A stretch of DNA of 64,000 nt, from NCBI GenBank assembly GCA_003342895.1, contig PTFA01000055.1, forward strand, positions 1,629,823-1,693,822, given 5' to 3'. The notes beneath the pieces were generated by a model. That model saw only the letters and a program-made list of their open reading frames with translations. It was not told the DNA's origin and made no database searches. The translations under genes were made by a program, and so were the position numbers. This DNA comes from Casuarius casuarius. Taxonomy: Eukaryota > Chordata > Aves > Casuariiformes > Casuariidae. Every line of letters starts with the position of its first letter. Position 1 is the first letter of the stretch. Shown piece after piece: positions 12,676 through 24,400 of this stretch.

Positions 12676-15600
12676 TTCATTTATTCAGACTATGCTCCTG
12701 ACTTTGCATTCACTATTACAAGACCTTATGTTTAGCTCTGCAAGTGTACGTCCTCTTTGAACAGCAGTTTCTTTTGTCCTGGCTAGGAAGATGATTAGGA
12801 CAATTTTCAATGCACATTGTGAAAACAAATGCTTTTTTCCTACTTCTCTCTCAATTTGAGTAAAATTATTTGCACACCTATCCAAAAGCTTTCATTGTTA
12901 AGGAATCTTGGAAATAAGTTTTCCTTGATTTCCTGCATAACCTNCCTCAACAGAGATTCACTCTAGTGGAACTAGCCAAAAAGGTGAAAGAGAAAGATGG
13001 GAAAGAGAAGCTCCAAGTCTTACTGCGTTTATATATGATGGATCTTAGACAGAATTCCACAACACTTTATGCACCAGTCCTAATTTCAGGAACTTGCATT
13101 CACTCTCACCCTCCTACTGCCCCTCTTTTATGCCTGTACACCTACTTGCCCAGTTGTCTTGTGAACCGATACTTTTTAAAAATAAGACCAGGAAGAAACA
13201 GATGAGCAGTAAGTAAATTTTAACTCCAATTCAGTTCATCACATGGCTGCACAAATAGTTGGGCTGTCACACCTGAAGAAGGGACAAGACAGAGAAAGGG
13301 GCCAGCACATAAGCCAATACTGCTGACAAAAACTCAAAATTCACCCATCTACGCATATATATTTACAAGAAACACTTGCAGACACTAACAGTGCTTTAAA
13401 AATCAAGTTACTCATATTGAAAAGCTATACGCAGCAATACTCTTCAAAATCTTCTCCAAAACAAGTACCTTTTTTGTAGAATTGTACCAACCGATTAGCT
13501 GCAAGTGCCACTTAAGTTTTCGTTTTCTATGTAACNGTTTGATGCCATGAAATTGGTGTATGGGAACAGTATTTCCATTTCTGTCTCTTGACTACTCTAT
13601 TCCTGTTCTTCAGCCTCCTGCACATTGTGCAACGTGCACATCTGCAAGTGTCCTCAGAGCACTTTTGTCTGTACCTTTAGGAGGGTCATTCCAACTCAGA
13701 ATTTCTAGGTGCACTCTTTCAGCTGAGTCCATTGCAGACTTTTTAAAATTCATCAAGAAAAGTATCAGGAATTCATTATTCAGAGATTTTTGTTTCTTTG
13801 TTAAATTGGGCATGCACATTAGTACAGCACAGTTATTTGAAAGCAGTATTATTCACCTAAGAAGCATTAACAATTCCAATTCATCTTTTCATCTGATGAA
13901 AATATATGGAGGGTCTTATCTGTCAGGACCTTGTTTATCATAAAACAGCAATTGAAACAAAAATCCGTCTAAAGAAAGGAGTGTATTTACTGTTTGGATT
14001 CCTCATGTCACCTTTTTATGAAGGGTTTTCACAAAATGTAAGGCCTTTCTAGATAATTTTATTTATTAATCCTTAAAAATACTTCACGGTTTATTTCATA
14101 CTGTCTTAATTTCTTCTTTGCTCACCATTACTTCCTTCCATGCCAGTGACTTAGAGAACAGACAAATCCAACTTCTTCCAAGATTTGAAATTTCTCATTT
14201 TAAGATCTTTAAAAGGTCACTTACATTCTGCACCAGTAAATATTTACTGCACAACTCACCATTAGTGTAATCATTCTAACTATGCAATGATTAAAGCAAA
14301 CACTACCTGCTTAATATTGACACTGGACACAGATTTGCAACCATATCAAACTGCTTTGGTCTTCACATCCAGCTACAAAATTCNCTTCATGATGTAGTAA
14401 CAAAATATTGCACACTGATTAAACATTTGGTAACAGTAAATGCCATATATACATATATATACACATACACAAGCTTAAAATTTCAACAAAAACAGCACAA
14501 AATAGCTTATCTTCTTTATGAACTTCTTGTATACTCTAAGTCTCAAAATGTGCCAACTTCCACCTTAAAAAAAAAAGTAACAAAAACCCCAAACCAAAAG
14601 CAGTAATAAAGGCATTTTCAAGTTAACTTAGAGCAGAGACCTGTTACACCAATACTTTAGGGTCTTTATTGCCTGCCACTATTTTCCTNTAAGAGTGAAG
14701 AGGACAATTTTAACCCACATAGCTTTAAATGGTTTGTAACATAGCTATCTGAAAGATCATTGCTTTTTATAAACAGCTACAGTTAAGACAAACAGATTTC
14801 TTAAGCCAGAGAACCATCATTTAGGATGGGAAGAGGTCACAGGCAGGACATGCCCCATTAGATTATCTCCTACTTTAGAAATTCATCATTCCAAGTGGCT
14901 ATATGGAAATCATTATTAGGATTTTCTGTAAACATCAATTTTTAAAGAAGCCTTTGCTTAATTGCTGCCATTAAATGTGCTAATACAATGTGTATTTATT
15001 AATTCAGATCAGATTCTTGTTTTGTTTTGTGTTAAATNTCTCTACCAGGTCATATTAGTAACTATTGTTTTAGGATCTATTTATATGTAAATCATCTCCT
15101 TAACAGCTCTGAAAAAATTCTTTATTCAGAAAAGGACTTCCTATGAGACACATGAATAGGAGTCATTTCTGCATTGCTCTAAATATGGCAAGATTAATAA
15201 CCAAAATATTTCCTAAATATCACTTTAATAGTGTCCTCCTCTCCTGCAAGCGTGTTCATAACTGAAGTTGTGAAGGAAGTAGCCAATACTGAAAATAGCA
15301 GCTTCCAGTTCCAAAACAATCTTCAAATCTCAGGGGCACACCTTGGATGGGAAGAGGTATTTGCAGTGAGGGGATGGCAAATATTATGGTCATTAAGGTC
15401 ACAACTGTCTTGAAACAGGGTAGGAATCCATATTTTGGCTATATGCTGCAGTAACTTGAAGATAAATTATTTCAGGAATAGCTTATTAGGAACTAAAAAC
15501 CTGCCCTCAGTTTAACTTTGATATAGATATCCCTGTTATAAAAGAAACAGATTTGCAACAGCTGCTTTTTAAGACTTCTCATAGGTAAATTTGTTTGGGA

Positions 15601-16622
15601 GGCCTGACCAGAATAAGAATAGGTCAGACTGCAGAGAGTGCTTCCATTCTCACTCTTGCTTTCACCCTAAGTTTTTGCATTACTTACTGCTGGATGCATC
15701 ATCTGTTCAAAGCTGTTAGCCGCAATACTGCATATTCTCTGAAACTTAACCTCCTAATGTGTCATTGTTCAATGCTGTTTTTCAGATTGATATAGATATA
15801 TATCAGATATAGATATAATAATATCTATAATTATATTTGCCCACTAGTAAGTTGATGGCGTTTCCAATTAGAAACTTTTCCCTTAACTAGCAGCAAATGN
15901 TGAAGGGATGAACTACAGAAAAAGTGTATGAAGCCACTGATCCCCTGATTTTAGTAGTAAGGTCCTGGAATTAAGCCTGCCATAGGCAGGCAGCTCAGAT
16001 TTTAAAGCATCAGGCCCGGAAAAAGCAGTTTCTGTAACACTCCAACTTTTCAGCAGGAGGAGGAGCCTCTGCAGATTCCGACAACATCAACGATCTTCTG
16101 GGATGCTTGTTAAGCGTTAAGACACTTAAACATCAAGGAGACATTGTTTATCTACAAAATTATTTTCAGATATAAACAACAGAGGAGAAACTGGCAGGGT
16201 AACAGCTAGCCGTCCTTACATCACTAAGGTGGCTCTTTCGCAATGAGAGTCAACCTCCACTTTTCTGCCAGCAGCAAATGGAATTAAACACTGTGCACTA
16301 TTCAAAAACCAAATACCTTGAAATACTTTAAAATAGATAAATACAATCTATATAAACATGGGATCATTCTTTTGAAAACATTGTTTGCAAATCAAAGACA
16401 TTTTTAATCGTGTTACAACAAAGAAAAAACAAATAGGANAAAGATGGTTTTCTGGAGTTTCACACAGCCATCATCTTGAAAAGAAGATCTTGTATACACA
16501 ACATACTTGTGATCAGCTTACTACATAATATCTTTTCACTTTCCAAGTGGTTTCCTGGCAATATTTAAAATGATAAAATAATCTTAAAATAGACTGAAAA
16601 GATACTTTCAATTCATTGCCTA

Positions 16623-16627
16623 CTCAT
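16623..16627. repeat. left target-site duplication (CTCAT)
   Basis: These five bases directly precede the TG start of the solo LTR and are repeated exactly after its CA end. Confidence 0.88.
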
Positions 16628-16965
16628 TGTAGAGGACCAGTACTAAATACGGTTTTGTCTCATCATTGCTGCTGCTGCAAAGCCGCCGCTGCCAAGGCGC
16701 NTCGGGCAATGCCGCGCTGGCGCCCCCGGGAGCCGTCCGCGAAGTAAACAACCTCGTGCACCTGCACGGGGTAAAAAGGGCGCGAAAAGGGCAGAAGGTC
16801 GCCTCTAGGGCATGAACCGCACCTACTCATTTGCCATCTGCGCATGAGCAGGAGACCCCCAGATGCCCCAGCCCGTTTCTGGAAGGTTCCGAGAGAGCGG
16901 ACTGCGCATGGCAGTTNATCTGCATGGGAAGCGAGGAAGCACCTCCCAGAGGCNGGGCAAGAACC

Positions 16966-16973
16966 TATAAAAA
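16966..16973 (+). promoter_or_regulatory. TATA box of the solo LTR
   Basis: TATAAAAA sits in GC-rich surroundings 264 bp before the LTR's AATAAA. By the usual spacing, transcription would start near 16995, on the plus strand. Confidence 0.7.
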
Positions 16974-17077
16974 CTGCAGACGGTGCAGAAAGCGGAGGCG
17001 CGTCCTTGCGACGACTGAAAAACTTGAGCGGAGTCAGCAGAATCAGACGGGAGCTTCCACCCTCTGCGCGCCCCCGT

Positions 17078-17091
17078 CCCCCCCCCCCCCC
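17078..17091. repeat. poly-C tract (C14) within the LTR
   Basis: There are 14 Cs in the R-like part of the solo LTR, preceded by CCCCCGT. Confidence 0.95.
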
Positions 17092-17229
17092 ACCGCCGAG
17101 ACTTCCAAAAGAAGAGGACCAACGGGATGCTGCTGGATCCACGGGTGGTGATATCTTTCTCTCTTTTTCCCTTTCCTTTTTCCCTAAACCTGTGACGCGG
17201 GATGTGTCTAGTTGATTCCATTTTGCCTT

Positions 17230-17263
17230 AATAAATCTTAAAAGTGGTTGGTGGTGGTGTTTT
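17230..17263 (+). terminator. LTR polyadenylation signal and GT-rich downstream element
   Basis: AATAAA at 17230-17235 is followed at 17244-17263 by a GT-rich stretch (GTGGTTGGTGGTGGTG), the normal pairing for cleavage and polyadenylation. It marks the end of R in the LTR. Confidence 0.7.
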
Positions 17264-17354
17264 CACCTTAATTCAGTCCAAAGACATCAGGAACTTGGTT
17301 GCTGGTCCCAAAGGGAGGGAGGTCGTCCTGAAAGACTCCTTTCGGGCCGCAACA

Positions 17355-17359
17355 CTCAT
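17355..17359. repeat. right target-site duplication (CTCAT)
   Basis: This is the matching copy of the left duplication. Removing the LTR and one copy restores a continuous AT-rich host sequence. Confidence 0.88.
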
Positions 17360-19690
17360 TTGTAAATCTATATAGAAACTTCCGTTGTTCTTCAAAAAGG
17401 TAAATTACATGACACCTTTAATGATTTCCTGCAGTACTAATGATCAACAATATTCACGCAAGAAAAACGTATTAATTGCCTGCACTTCTGTATAACTAAA
17501 AAACCCTGGCAGATTAGTCTTTAAATGTCTTCACATACAATCTTGAACACACCATAAAAAAAATTTAAAAACCCCCAAAACCAATGCCCTACCACCCAAA
17601 CACGTAGCTGCTTCACCACAGAACTGGCAAGGCTTCATTGCTTAATAGGATCTTTATTTTGACCAGTTCTACACAGCTTTTGTATTCAACAAGCCTGGTG
17701 AACAGCTATACACTGCAACCAATTTTGCTTAGAAATGCAAACTGCATACAAGTCCTCAACAATTCAGACAAGCGTTTGCTCAGCGCAGCCTGTTCCCAAA
17801 GTACACTGGCTACGGTCAACTTCAAGCCCTCCTACCTGCAACTCCCAAGTGTTGCTCTGACTCAGGAGGGCAAGCAACTCTCAGTTTGCATACTGTTTCA
17901 AACCACATGAATCCGCGGTTTTATCCAATCTCTGATACCATTACGCAAAGTAACAGAGATTCCAAAATAATGAGTCGGCAATCACAGTAGCTTTGCTGTT
18001 CACTTGCAAAGCAATTTACCATGCTTTATTACCATAAATCTCCTGCAACACTTAGTCTGTCACAAAAATCTGACTAATCAAAAGCACTTGTCTGTAATCA
18101 AAAGCAACTTTCATGATGGAAAACCAGAAACACTCTCTGTCAGTAAGGGCTTTATTAAAAATTATAATTAGGTAAACTGTTCTGGAATTGTACTCAGTAT
18201 TTTGGAAACAGTGACCAAACACACCAATCAATATGCCACAGTTACTCCACCTTCCCATCTGCTGGATAACTGAATTTATTTTTCACTTGTAACTATTTAT
18301 ATTCACTAATTCAGAAGGGACCCATAACATCAGCAAGAACTGACCTATGCTTGATTAATTCCTCATTGTTATAATTTTAATCTAAAATCTAGTTACTTTG
18401 TACCATACCTATTGAATAGGATTGTCCGAGTATTACTGTCTGGTTAATATTTGCAGTTTTTATTTCAGTATGATGCAGCTGAAATCACTCAATAGCTATT
18501 TGAAAACACATATGTAAGTGGTTTTGATGTTCTTGTGACAGTAGCACCTATTTCTTTCACATGGGAAGGTGGAACAAATACCATTCAAGTTGACAAAACA
18601 AGAATAAGAGGCACAGTATTTAAAATGATATCTTAATTTATAGCTTCCAGAATGAAGTGATAAAAATGAAGTACTTTTTTGGTTTCATTTAAAAATTTAA
18701 ATAACTAGGAAGTAAAACAGCCAATCAGCAACTGAATATAGGAAAATAAGGTTACATTTATGACTGGTATTTCAGCTTAGCTTCTCCTATAATTTTCCTT
18801 GATCACTTTAATTATATGACGTATATTCCCCAATCATGCCTGTAAAACAGATTAGGTTCAATTGCATTTCATTAACAAAATTCTCATTATAGTTTTGAAT
18901 TTAGCTATTCATGACATTGCCAAATACTTAGGGCATGCAATTTCTACAGTATTGCTTTTGTCTATGCAATACATGGAGAAAACATGTTAAAAATAAATTG
19001 TAAAATTTTGGAAAAATTGAAGCAACCACACTTCCCAACAATAAATACAACTAACATCTGTTGCACAAACTGCTTGGTACTTGTACAGTTTTGTGAAGGA
19101 TTTTTGCTGTAAATAAGTTTTTCCTATAATTCTTACTATGCACTACTCGCCTTTGAAATTTCATTTAATTATACTGCAATGGATTCTTTCATATGCATTA
19201 AAGAAAAGCAACATGTTGTCTAAAAGTTTACATTCTTTTAAATTTCAACCGTTGTTCGTTTGTCTTACGATATACATAAAAAGAGCAAGGCAATACTGGT
19301 GTTTAATGCCCTGGGTTCTACGAAAATGTTTACCAAAACGCTCATATTGCTCAAAACATTTGTTAAAATTTTTAAAATGTTCTTTTTGAAATAAGAAATG
19401 GTCCTATGATAATTCAAGCATTTTATTTTCATTTCACATTTCACTAAGGAGAACAGAGGCACTGCAAAACATTTAAGAAAGCAAGAAATCTCTATTTCAT
19501 CATTGCAAAATTCACAGAGTAAGGTTCCCACTTTGCAGAAAACAAAGGACATCATTTTTTCAGGAACAAAATACCAGCAGTAACTTTTGATGGTCTCCTC
19601 CAGCTAATCAAAATACTCTTTTTTGTAATTTCATTTTTCCCTATTCTTAACTGAAGAATTTCAGCACAGACATACACCGAGCTCTTGATT

Positions 19691-19704
19691 CCCCCCCCCC
19701 CCCC
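19691..19704. repeat. poly-C tract (C14)
   Basis: There are 14 Cs in intron 4, followed by five As. No surrounding element was recognised. Confidence 0.95.
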
Positions 19705-20360
19705 AAAAATATGCATAAGCTGTGCACATCTAACAAAATTCTTGGATTCAACATTTCATGCAGACTCAAAATAGCAAGACTTGTTTATCATGAAAATAAA
19801 CCAAAAGTTTTTTTTTTTTTTTTACACATAGTAGAAGCATATTAAAATGCTACTGTAGGCATGTAAAAATCTTTTCCTCTACTGAGATATCAAACCATTG
19901 GTAATGATGATCATTACTTATGTTATTAGGAGTGTCAGGGTATAATACCTGAGCCTAGAAAGGGATAAGGAAGGAATGAGGATCCTCTCAATAAAAGAAG
20001 AAATGTTAGCTCTAAATATGCAAAGGATTCAGTACAAACCCCAAAATCCATCTGCATGGCCTTAACCGCAAAATGGAGAGTCTGTAACTGCTGTATTGCA
20101 AAATAACTGGCATATGTCACATGGCATAAAGAGGGTGTTCCTTCTCCAGTTTCATAGGAATAGTGAATGTAGGAGAGGAACATTTCTTAACTAAGATTTC
20201 TAATCGAAGTCTTCAATTAAGTTTAAACACGATTTGGCCACTTTAGAAAGGAAAAAGTAGTAAGACAACGAACACTTTTAAAAAAAATCACATCAGATTG
20301 AATTGGTATTCTTCAGAAAGACCGTATTTGAGATAAAGAAGCATGTCTAAGAAAGCAGGA

Positions 20361-20378
20361 TTTTTTTTTTTTTTTTTT
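20361..20378. repeat. poly-T tract (T18)
   Basis: There are 18 uninterrupted Ts in intron 4. Confidence 0.95.
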
Positions 20379-21263
20379 AAATACAAAGGAGCAACAGAGT
20401 AAGATGCTGAAATGGTTTTGACTCCGCTGCAATGAAAAACACCATTCACAGAACAGACAGGGTATTTCACATAGCCTTTAATGTGAAGAGTCCTTTAAAT
20501 GACTTTTATATATGAACAGAATGACACAATCAACCATACGTCAGCATAAAAAAATTTTAATTTCTTCCAACTTCAAAAGAATAAGTAGAACTTCTCAAGA
20601 GTCAGTAACCTTCAACACTTCCTCAAAGATATAAGCAACATAATAGAAACGTATGTAAGAAGAATTTTTCAGAAACCTAAGAGCAAAAGGTATACTGAAT
20701 AAAACAATATATAATTTATTATGTGATACCTGCAAATTAGACAAAGACATCACATGTTAAAAGAATAAAGCCAGAACCAAATAACAGCTTCAGAATAAGA
20801 ACTGCAACTTTGCCCTCACACCGGTACACAGCAACTAAGAAAAGAGCTTTTACATAAAAGGCTACCCATGGCTGCAAATTTAATCTACTGCTTTAAGCAG
20901 TGGTGAAGAACAGAGTAATGGGATAGTGCAAGATCAAAACTAATAGCAAATAAAAACAAGCAAAACAAAAAACACTCTCAGCAGCTTTTGATACGAGTAG
21001 TTAAAAACGCCTTTCTCCCTTAAGCAGAATATGGTGGAAGCAGGAGAACTGTGTTTACTGGTGTGTTTTTCAGAACAACCAAGTCTGTACAGAGTGCATT
21101 GCACTGAGTTTTTAGGGGCAGGGACTGTTCTGGGGCTGTGTACTTACAATGAAAGTTAACTGAGGCCAATCCTTAACTAGGATGCCAGGGAAACAAATAG
21201 TACTGGGTCAGCAGTGTGCAGATAGTAAATATAAAGAGGCAAGATGCTGCCATGTTAACATAC

Positions 21264-21472
21264 CTCTTGTACGGAGCGAGCTGCTGGCTTGTCTTGATGA
21301 TTGGCCAGTATTAAAAACGGCAAAGTACATAACTGTGGGTGCTGGAGAGCAGAATGCAGTTCATTCCTAGCAGTTTCTAGATCATCTTCAGAGGAGGCAC
21401 TGTCTAATACGAATATTACCCCTTGGGATCCTTGGTAGTAACGACTCCAGTATTTCCTGATATTGTCAGCCC
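21264..21472 (-). CDS. ARL15: ARL15 coding exon 4 (residues 85-154)
   Basis: This 209-nt exon gives the last two bases of Gly85 and 69 codons, residues 86-154. It starts with ADNIRKYW (switch II), passes through the VIFVLDSAS strand and ends at SVQE before the donor GAG followed by gtatgtt. The acceptor is a modest T-rich tract ending in GAAAG. The nucleotide-specificity motif is N142-H-Q-D145 in place of the usual NKQD, which is typical of ARL15. Residue 86 is Ala where ARF proteins have the catalytic Gln. One apparent difference from the human protein is Thr for Ala after DDLE. The reading frame is open and the protein match is almost identical, so this is a functional exon and not a retrocopy. 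The remaining 50 C-terminal residues, including the G5 motif, must lie in a further exon that I could not find between 1 and 21263. Confidence 0.98.
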
Positions 21473-24400
21473 CTTTCAAGACAATAATAAAAACTAATCA
21501 AAACAAGTATAATTAAACAGATTTAAAACGCTTATCTGGTAACAACCCTGCTGCTTAGCATAATCAAAGAAACAGGAATTTTTTCCTCCTTAATATACAT
21601 CATTGAAAGAATAAAAAGAAAACAACAATCACAAGTCTAGCACATGCAAACATATCAACCCAACAAGATTTTGATAAGGGAAGAATCTGACTCACAGTTC
21701 TTCATCACTGAAAATTTCTGCTCCATTAATGAGCACCGGGGCATTATTATGCTTCCAGTGTTATCTAGCCTAATTCCGTATCTTCTCACAGAAATATGTT
21801 GTTGTTAATATATAAATAAGTCATCCTTTGCCCGTTCTCTTTTCCTTAGCCCTGTAGCTCATTGCTGTAATTTGTCATTTCTGTCATGTCAGTTGTTCAT
21901 TTTTGAGCGTGATCAGATCTTTCAGTTTACCTCCAAAACACCATGCAAATGCTTCATCATTGGAGAAAAAAGGGTCAGAAAAGTCTACTCAAGTTGTAAA
22001 TGCACATTTAATGAGCAGAATCAGGATACAACAGTAAGGTGAAGGAGGAGATACGGTGATAACTTGCACAGGCATTCACTGCAACTAATTTTGCTCTGTC
22101 AACCATGCTAAGGATTCTGGAAAAGTCCAACAGAGCAGACACATCAGTGACTGTACAGGTTTATGTGCCATAGTAATTTTTAGGACACAGTTCAGTGGCA
22201 CTCAGCCAACTCAACACAAGCCAAGCAATAAGGTTATCTGTAGAAAGCGTTGCCTCCTCTGGAGAGCAGCATGTGTTAAAACACTGAGTTAGAAAAAAAA
22301 AATTCTTATTTGACAGCTGTCAAACTAAACTGATTTGGATGTGGGCTATACTTTGTTCGTCTGAGAATGGCACTACACTCATGGGGACTAACATTAAAAA
22401 GTGAACAGCAGCAGCAAAACTCTAGCATAAAAAGCGATGCATCTGTAATAAAGATAGTGATTTAGAGAAATGTGCTAAAGGTATCTTTTACGTGTACTAT
22501 TCTTATTTTCAGAAGGGGAAAAGTGAGACTTTAATGTAGACACGGATACCAAGTACTGATAATAAGAAAACTCCATTTCTTAGTGAAACAAAATAACGAC
22601 CCACAAAAGTTCTGACTATGTGGCAAGCATGAAATGAGAATTTCATGCAACATGATTACTGTATCATTGATACGGTACTTAAAATATTCACTTAATTTGT
22701 GCATTGTGCAAAGACAATCATTAAAGAAAAAATAAGGAAATTGGTATTCAAGAAGGAATTCATACCATATATAAGCATCCAACTCAGAGTACTCTAGTTT
22801 CACTCCATGGAGTTTCTTTGTTCTGTCTACTGACTACACTGGGACCTTACAGATCTACTTCCTGTCTTCTCTACCTAGCACAATTTAGGTGGCTAATGGA
22901 GTTGTGAGCACACACTTCAAAAATACATTTTACTACAAAGAATATTCAAGTCAGAACTGAATAGTACTTTTCTACAAGATACCTAAAAAAAGAGTTGGTT
23001 ACTTAAAGGTAAATGATCATAGCATTTAGACAAGACCTTGCTTAAACTCTCTATTAATTCGGCCAGACTCATAAAATAACAATATAAAAATGGGTCGTTC
23101 TATTTTATCATGAACTTATCAAGTTGAACGTTACTTACACAGGAAGGGGATTACATTGAAACTGAACTGCATGTTTCCATACCACCATAACATCTACCAA
23201 TTGTACTTGTAAAGAACTTCATAGCATCTATTAAATGCCCCCATCCTTCCAGCTTTCTGTGTCCATACCAATATAGCAAGTTGCTACAGGAATTTTCAGC
23301 TACCTAGAGATACTATTTACATGGCCATACACAGCAGTATCACAGCCACAGGATCCAAGTTATCACATTACTTCAATGCTGGTAGAGAATCATTTTTCAT
23401 TAACTGAGAGGCTAACAACACAATCAGTTCTTTGAGGGTCTTTTTTTCCCTAGCAACATGACATCCATCTTACCTACTTGAAGCTTCAGCCAGATACTTT
23501 TCAACTGTGTGTTCCTGCCTGACTCTCAGAAGTCTTATCTCAGTAACAGTACGGATGATTTCTAAGAGGAAAAACTGTGTCCTGAACTGTAGAGTGCTTG
23601 ACCTATTCTATCCAGGTACAGCACACAAATCCTCAAACAAGATGCTGGACTTTCTGAGCTTACGATCCTGTCTTTTTGGTTCAAATTCCTTAGCTTGGGA
23701 GGGCCTAGATGGAACAAACACCAGAACTCAGTACTGCTCTTTGTGGCTCTGTCCAGTTACCAGCGAGTCTCAACACTGGCATAGTTTTCAGAACCACCTA
23801 CTAACCTCCAACAAAACTTGGTATTTCTTTCAAGATCTTCTGTTAGAATATTCCATTAGAATAGTAACCTGGTCTGAACTTTCTTACACTTCAATTCTGA
23901 TAAAATCACAGCCTGTGGTTTAAGGATAAAAAAATGTGCACTAAGCAGACGAGAAAGAAGACTGAGAATGTCTGTACCTCAGGGTGCCATTTTAACTCAT
24001 TTTCCTGGCAAATGCACTTGAAAAATAATTCCTGGCATCAATAAGCTATCAACAACTAGAAATCACAATTTCTACAAGACAAATAAGCTTACATTCTTTT
24101 GCCTTAACTCTTTATACGGGGAACACAATCCACTCTCAGCTTCTTTCTCCCAGGCTTTAGGTAGTATGTTGCGGTGCTATTCAGGACAATGGCCTGTGAA
24201 TAATGACCCAGCAGTTGCACTTCTTGATGGGACAAATTCAGTCTTATAGAACAAGAAGTTGTTTTTAAAGGTGTACTTTAGCACAAACCATCCCTTGAAA
24301 TAACGTCTTCACCTTTTCCAAAGATTTTTAAGATACGGAAGTTCAAAGTATGAGTCCTCTGCCAATCCAGACTCCAACATGTATCTGTTACACTCCGAGA

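Larger units (their letters stand above)
16628..17354 (+). mobile_element. solo LTR of an endogenous retrovirus
   Basis: The 727-bp element begins TGTAGAGG and ends CCGCAACA, with the canonical TG...CA termini, and is bounded by the identical 5-bp direct repeat CTCAT (16623-16627 and 17355-17359). Inside, in LTR order on the plus strand, are a GC-rich U3-like part, a TATA box (16966-16973), a C-rich tract, an AATAAA signal (17230-17235) and a GT-rich element just after it. No primer-binding site or viral gene follows the right end: ordinary intron resumes straight after the duplication, so this is a recombination-derived solo LTR. A 5-bp duplication is unlike the 6 bp of alpharetrovirus or ERVK insertions and fits class III (ERVL) or some class I elements; I cannot name the family. 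It is antisense to ARL15, the orientation usually tolerated in introns. Confidence 0.9.
1..21263 (-). other. ARL15: ARL15 intron 4 (5' part; continues beyond the window)
   Basis: Everything downstream of the exon 4 donor in the direction of transcription is read here as intron 4, because I could not find the final coding exon (residues 155-204). Apart from the LINE relics, the solo LTR, homopolymers and short tandem repeats listed separately, I see nothing recognisable in 28-6400, 6520-7670, 7710-8790, 12676-16600 or 17360-21260. The human gene also has a very long last intron, which supports the exon being off the window edge. Confidence 0.75.

Noticed and set aside
16663..17221. Several overlapping open frames of 106-159 codons in a GC-rich patch that looks like a gene promoter and first exon
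   Set aside because: The whole patch lies inside a solo LTR with TG...CA ends and a 5-bp duplication. The frames appear on both strands, contain ambiguous bases and match no protein I know.
18310..18360. AGAAGGGACCCATAACATC resembling an old CR1 tail
   Set aside because: The resemblance stops after about 40 bases and lacks the rest of the tail, so it is too weak to list.
1..21263. Last coding exon of ARL15 (residues 155-204)
   Set aside because: I looked for the reverse complement of its conserved stretches (IKKYFELEPL, GKRWILQP and the C-terminus) and did not find it. A translated search would settle this.
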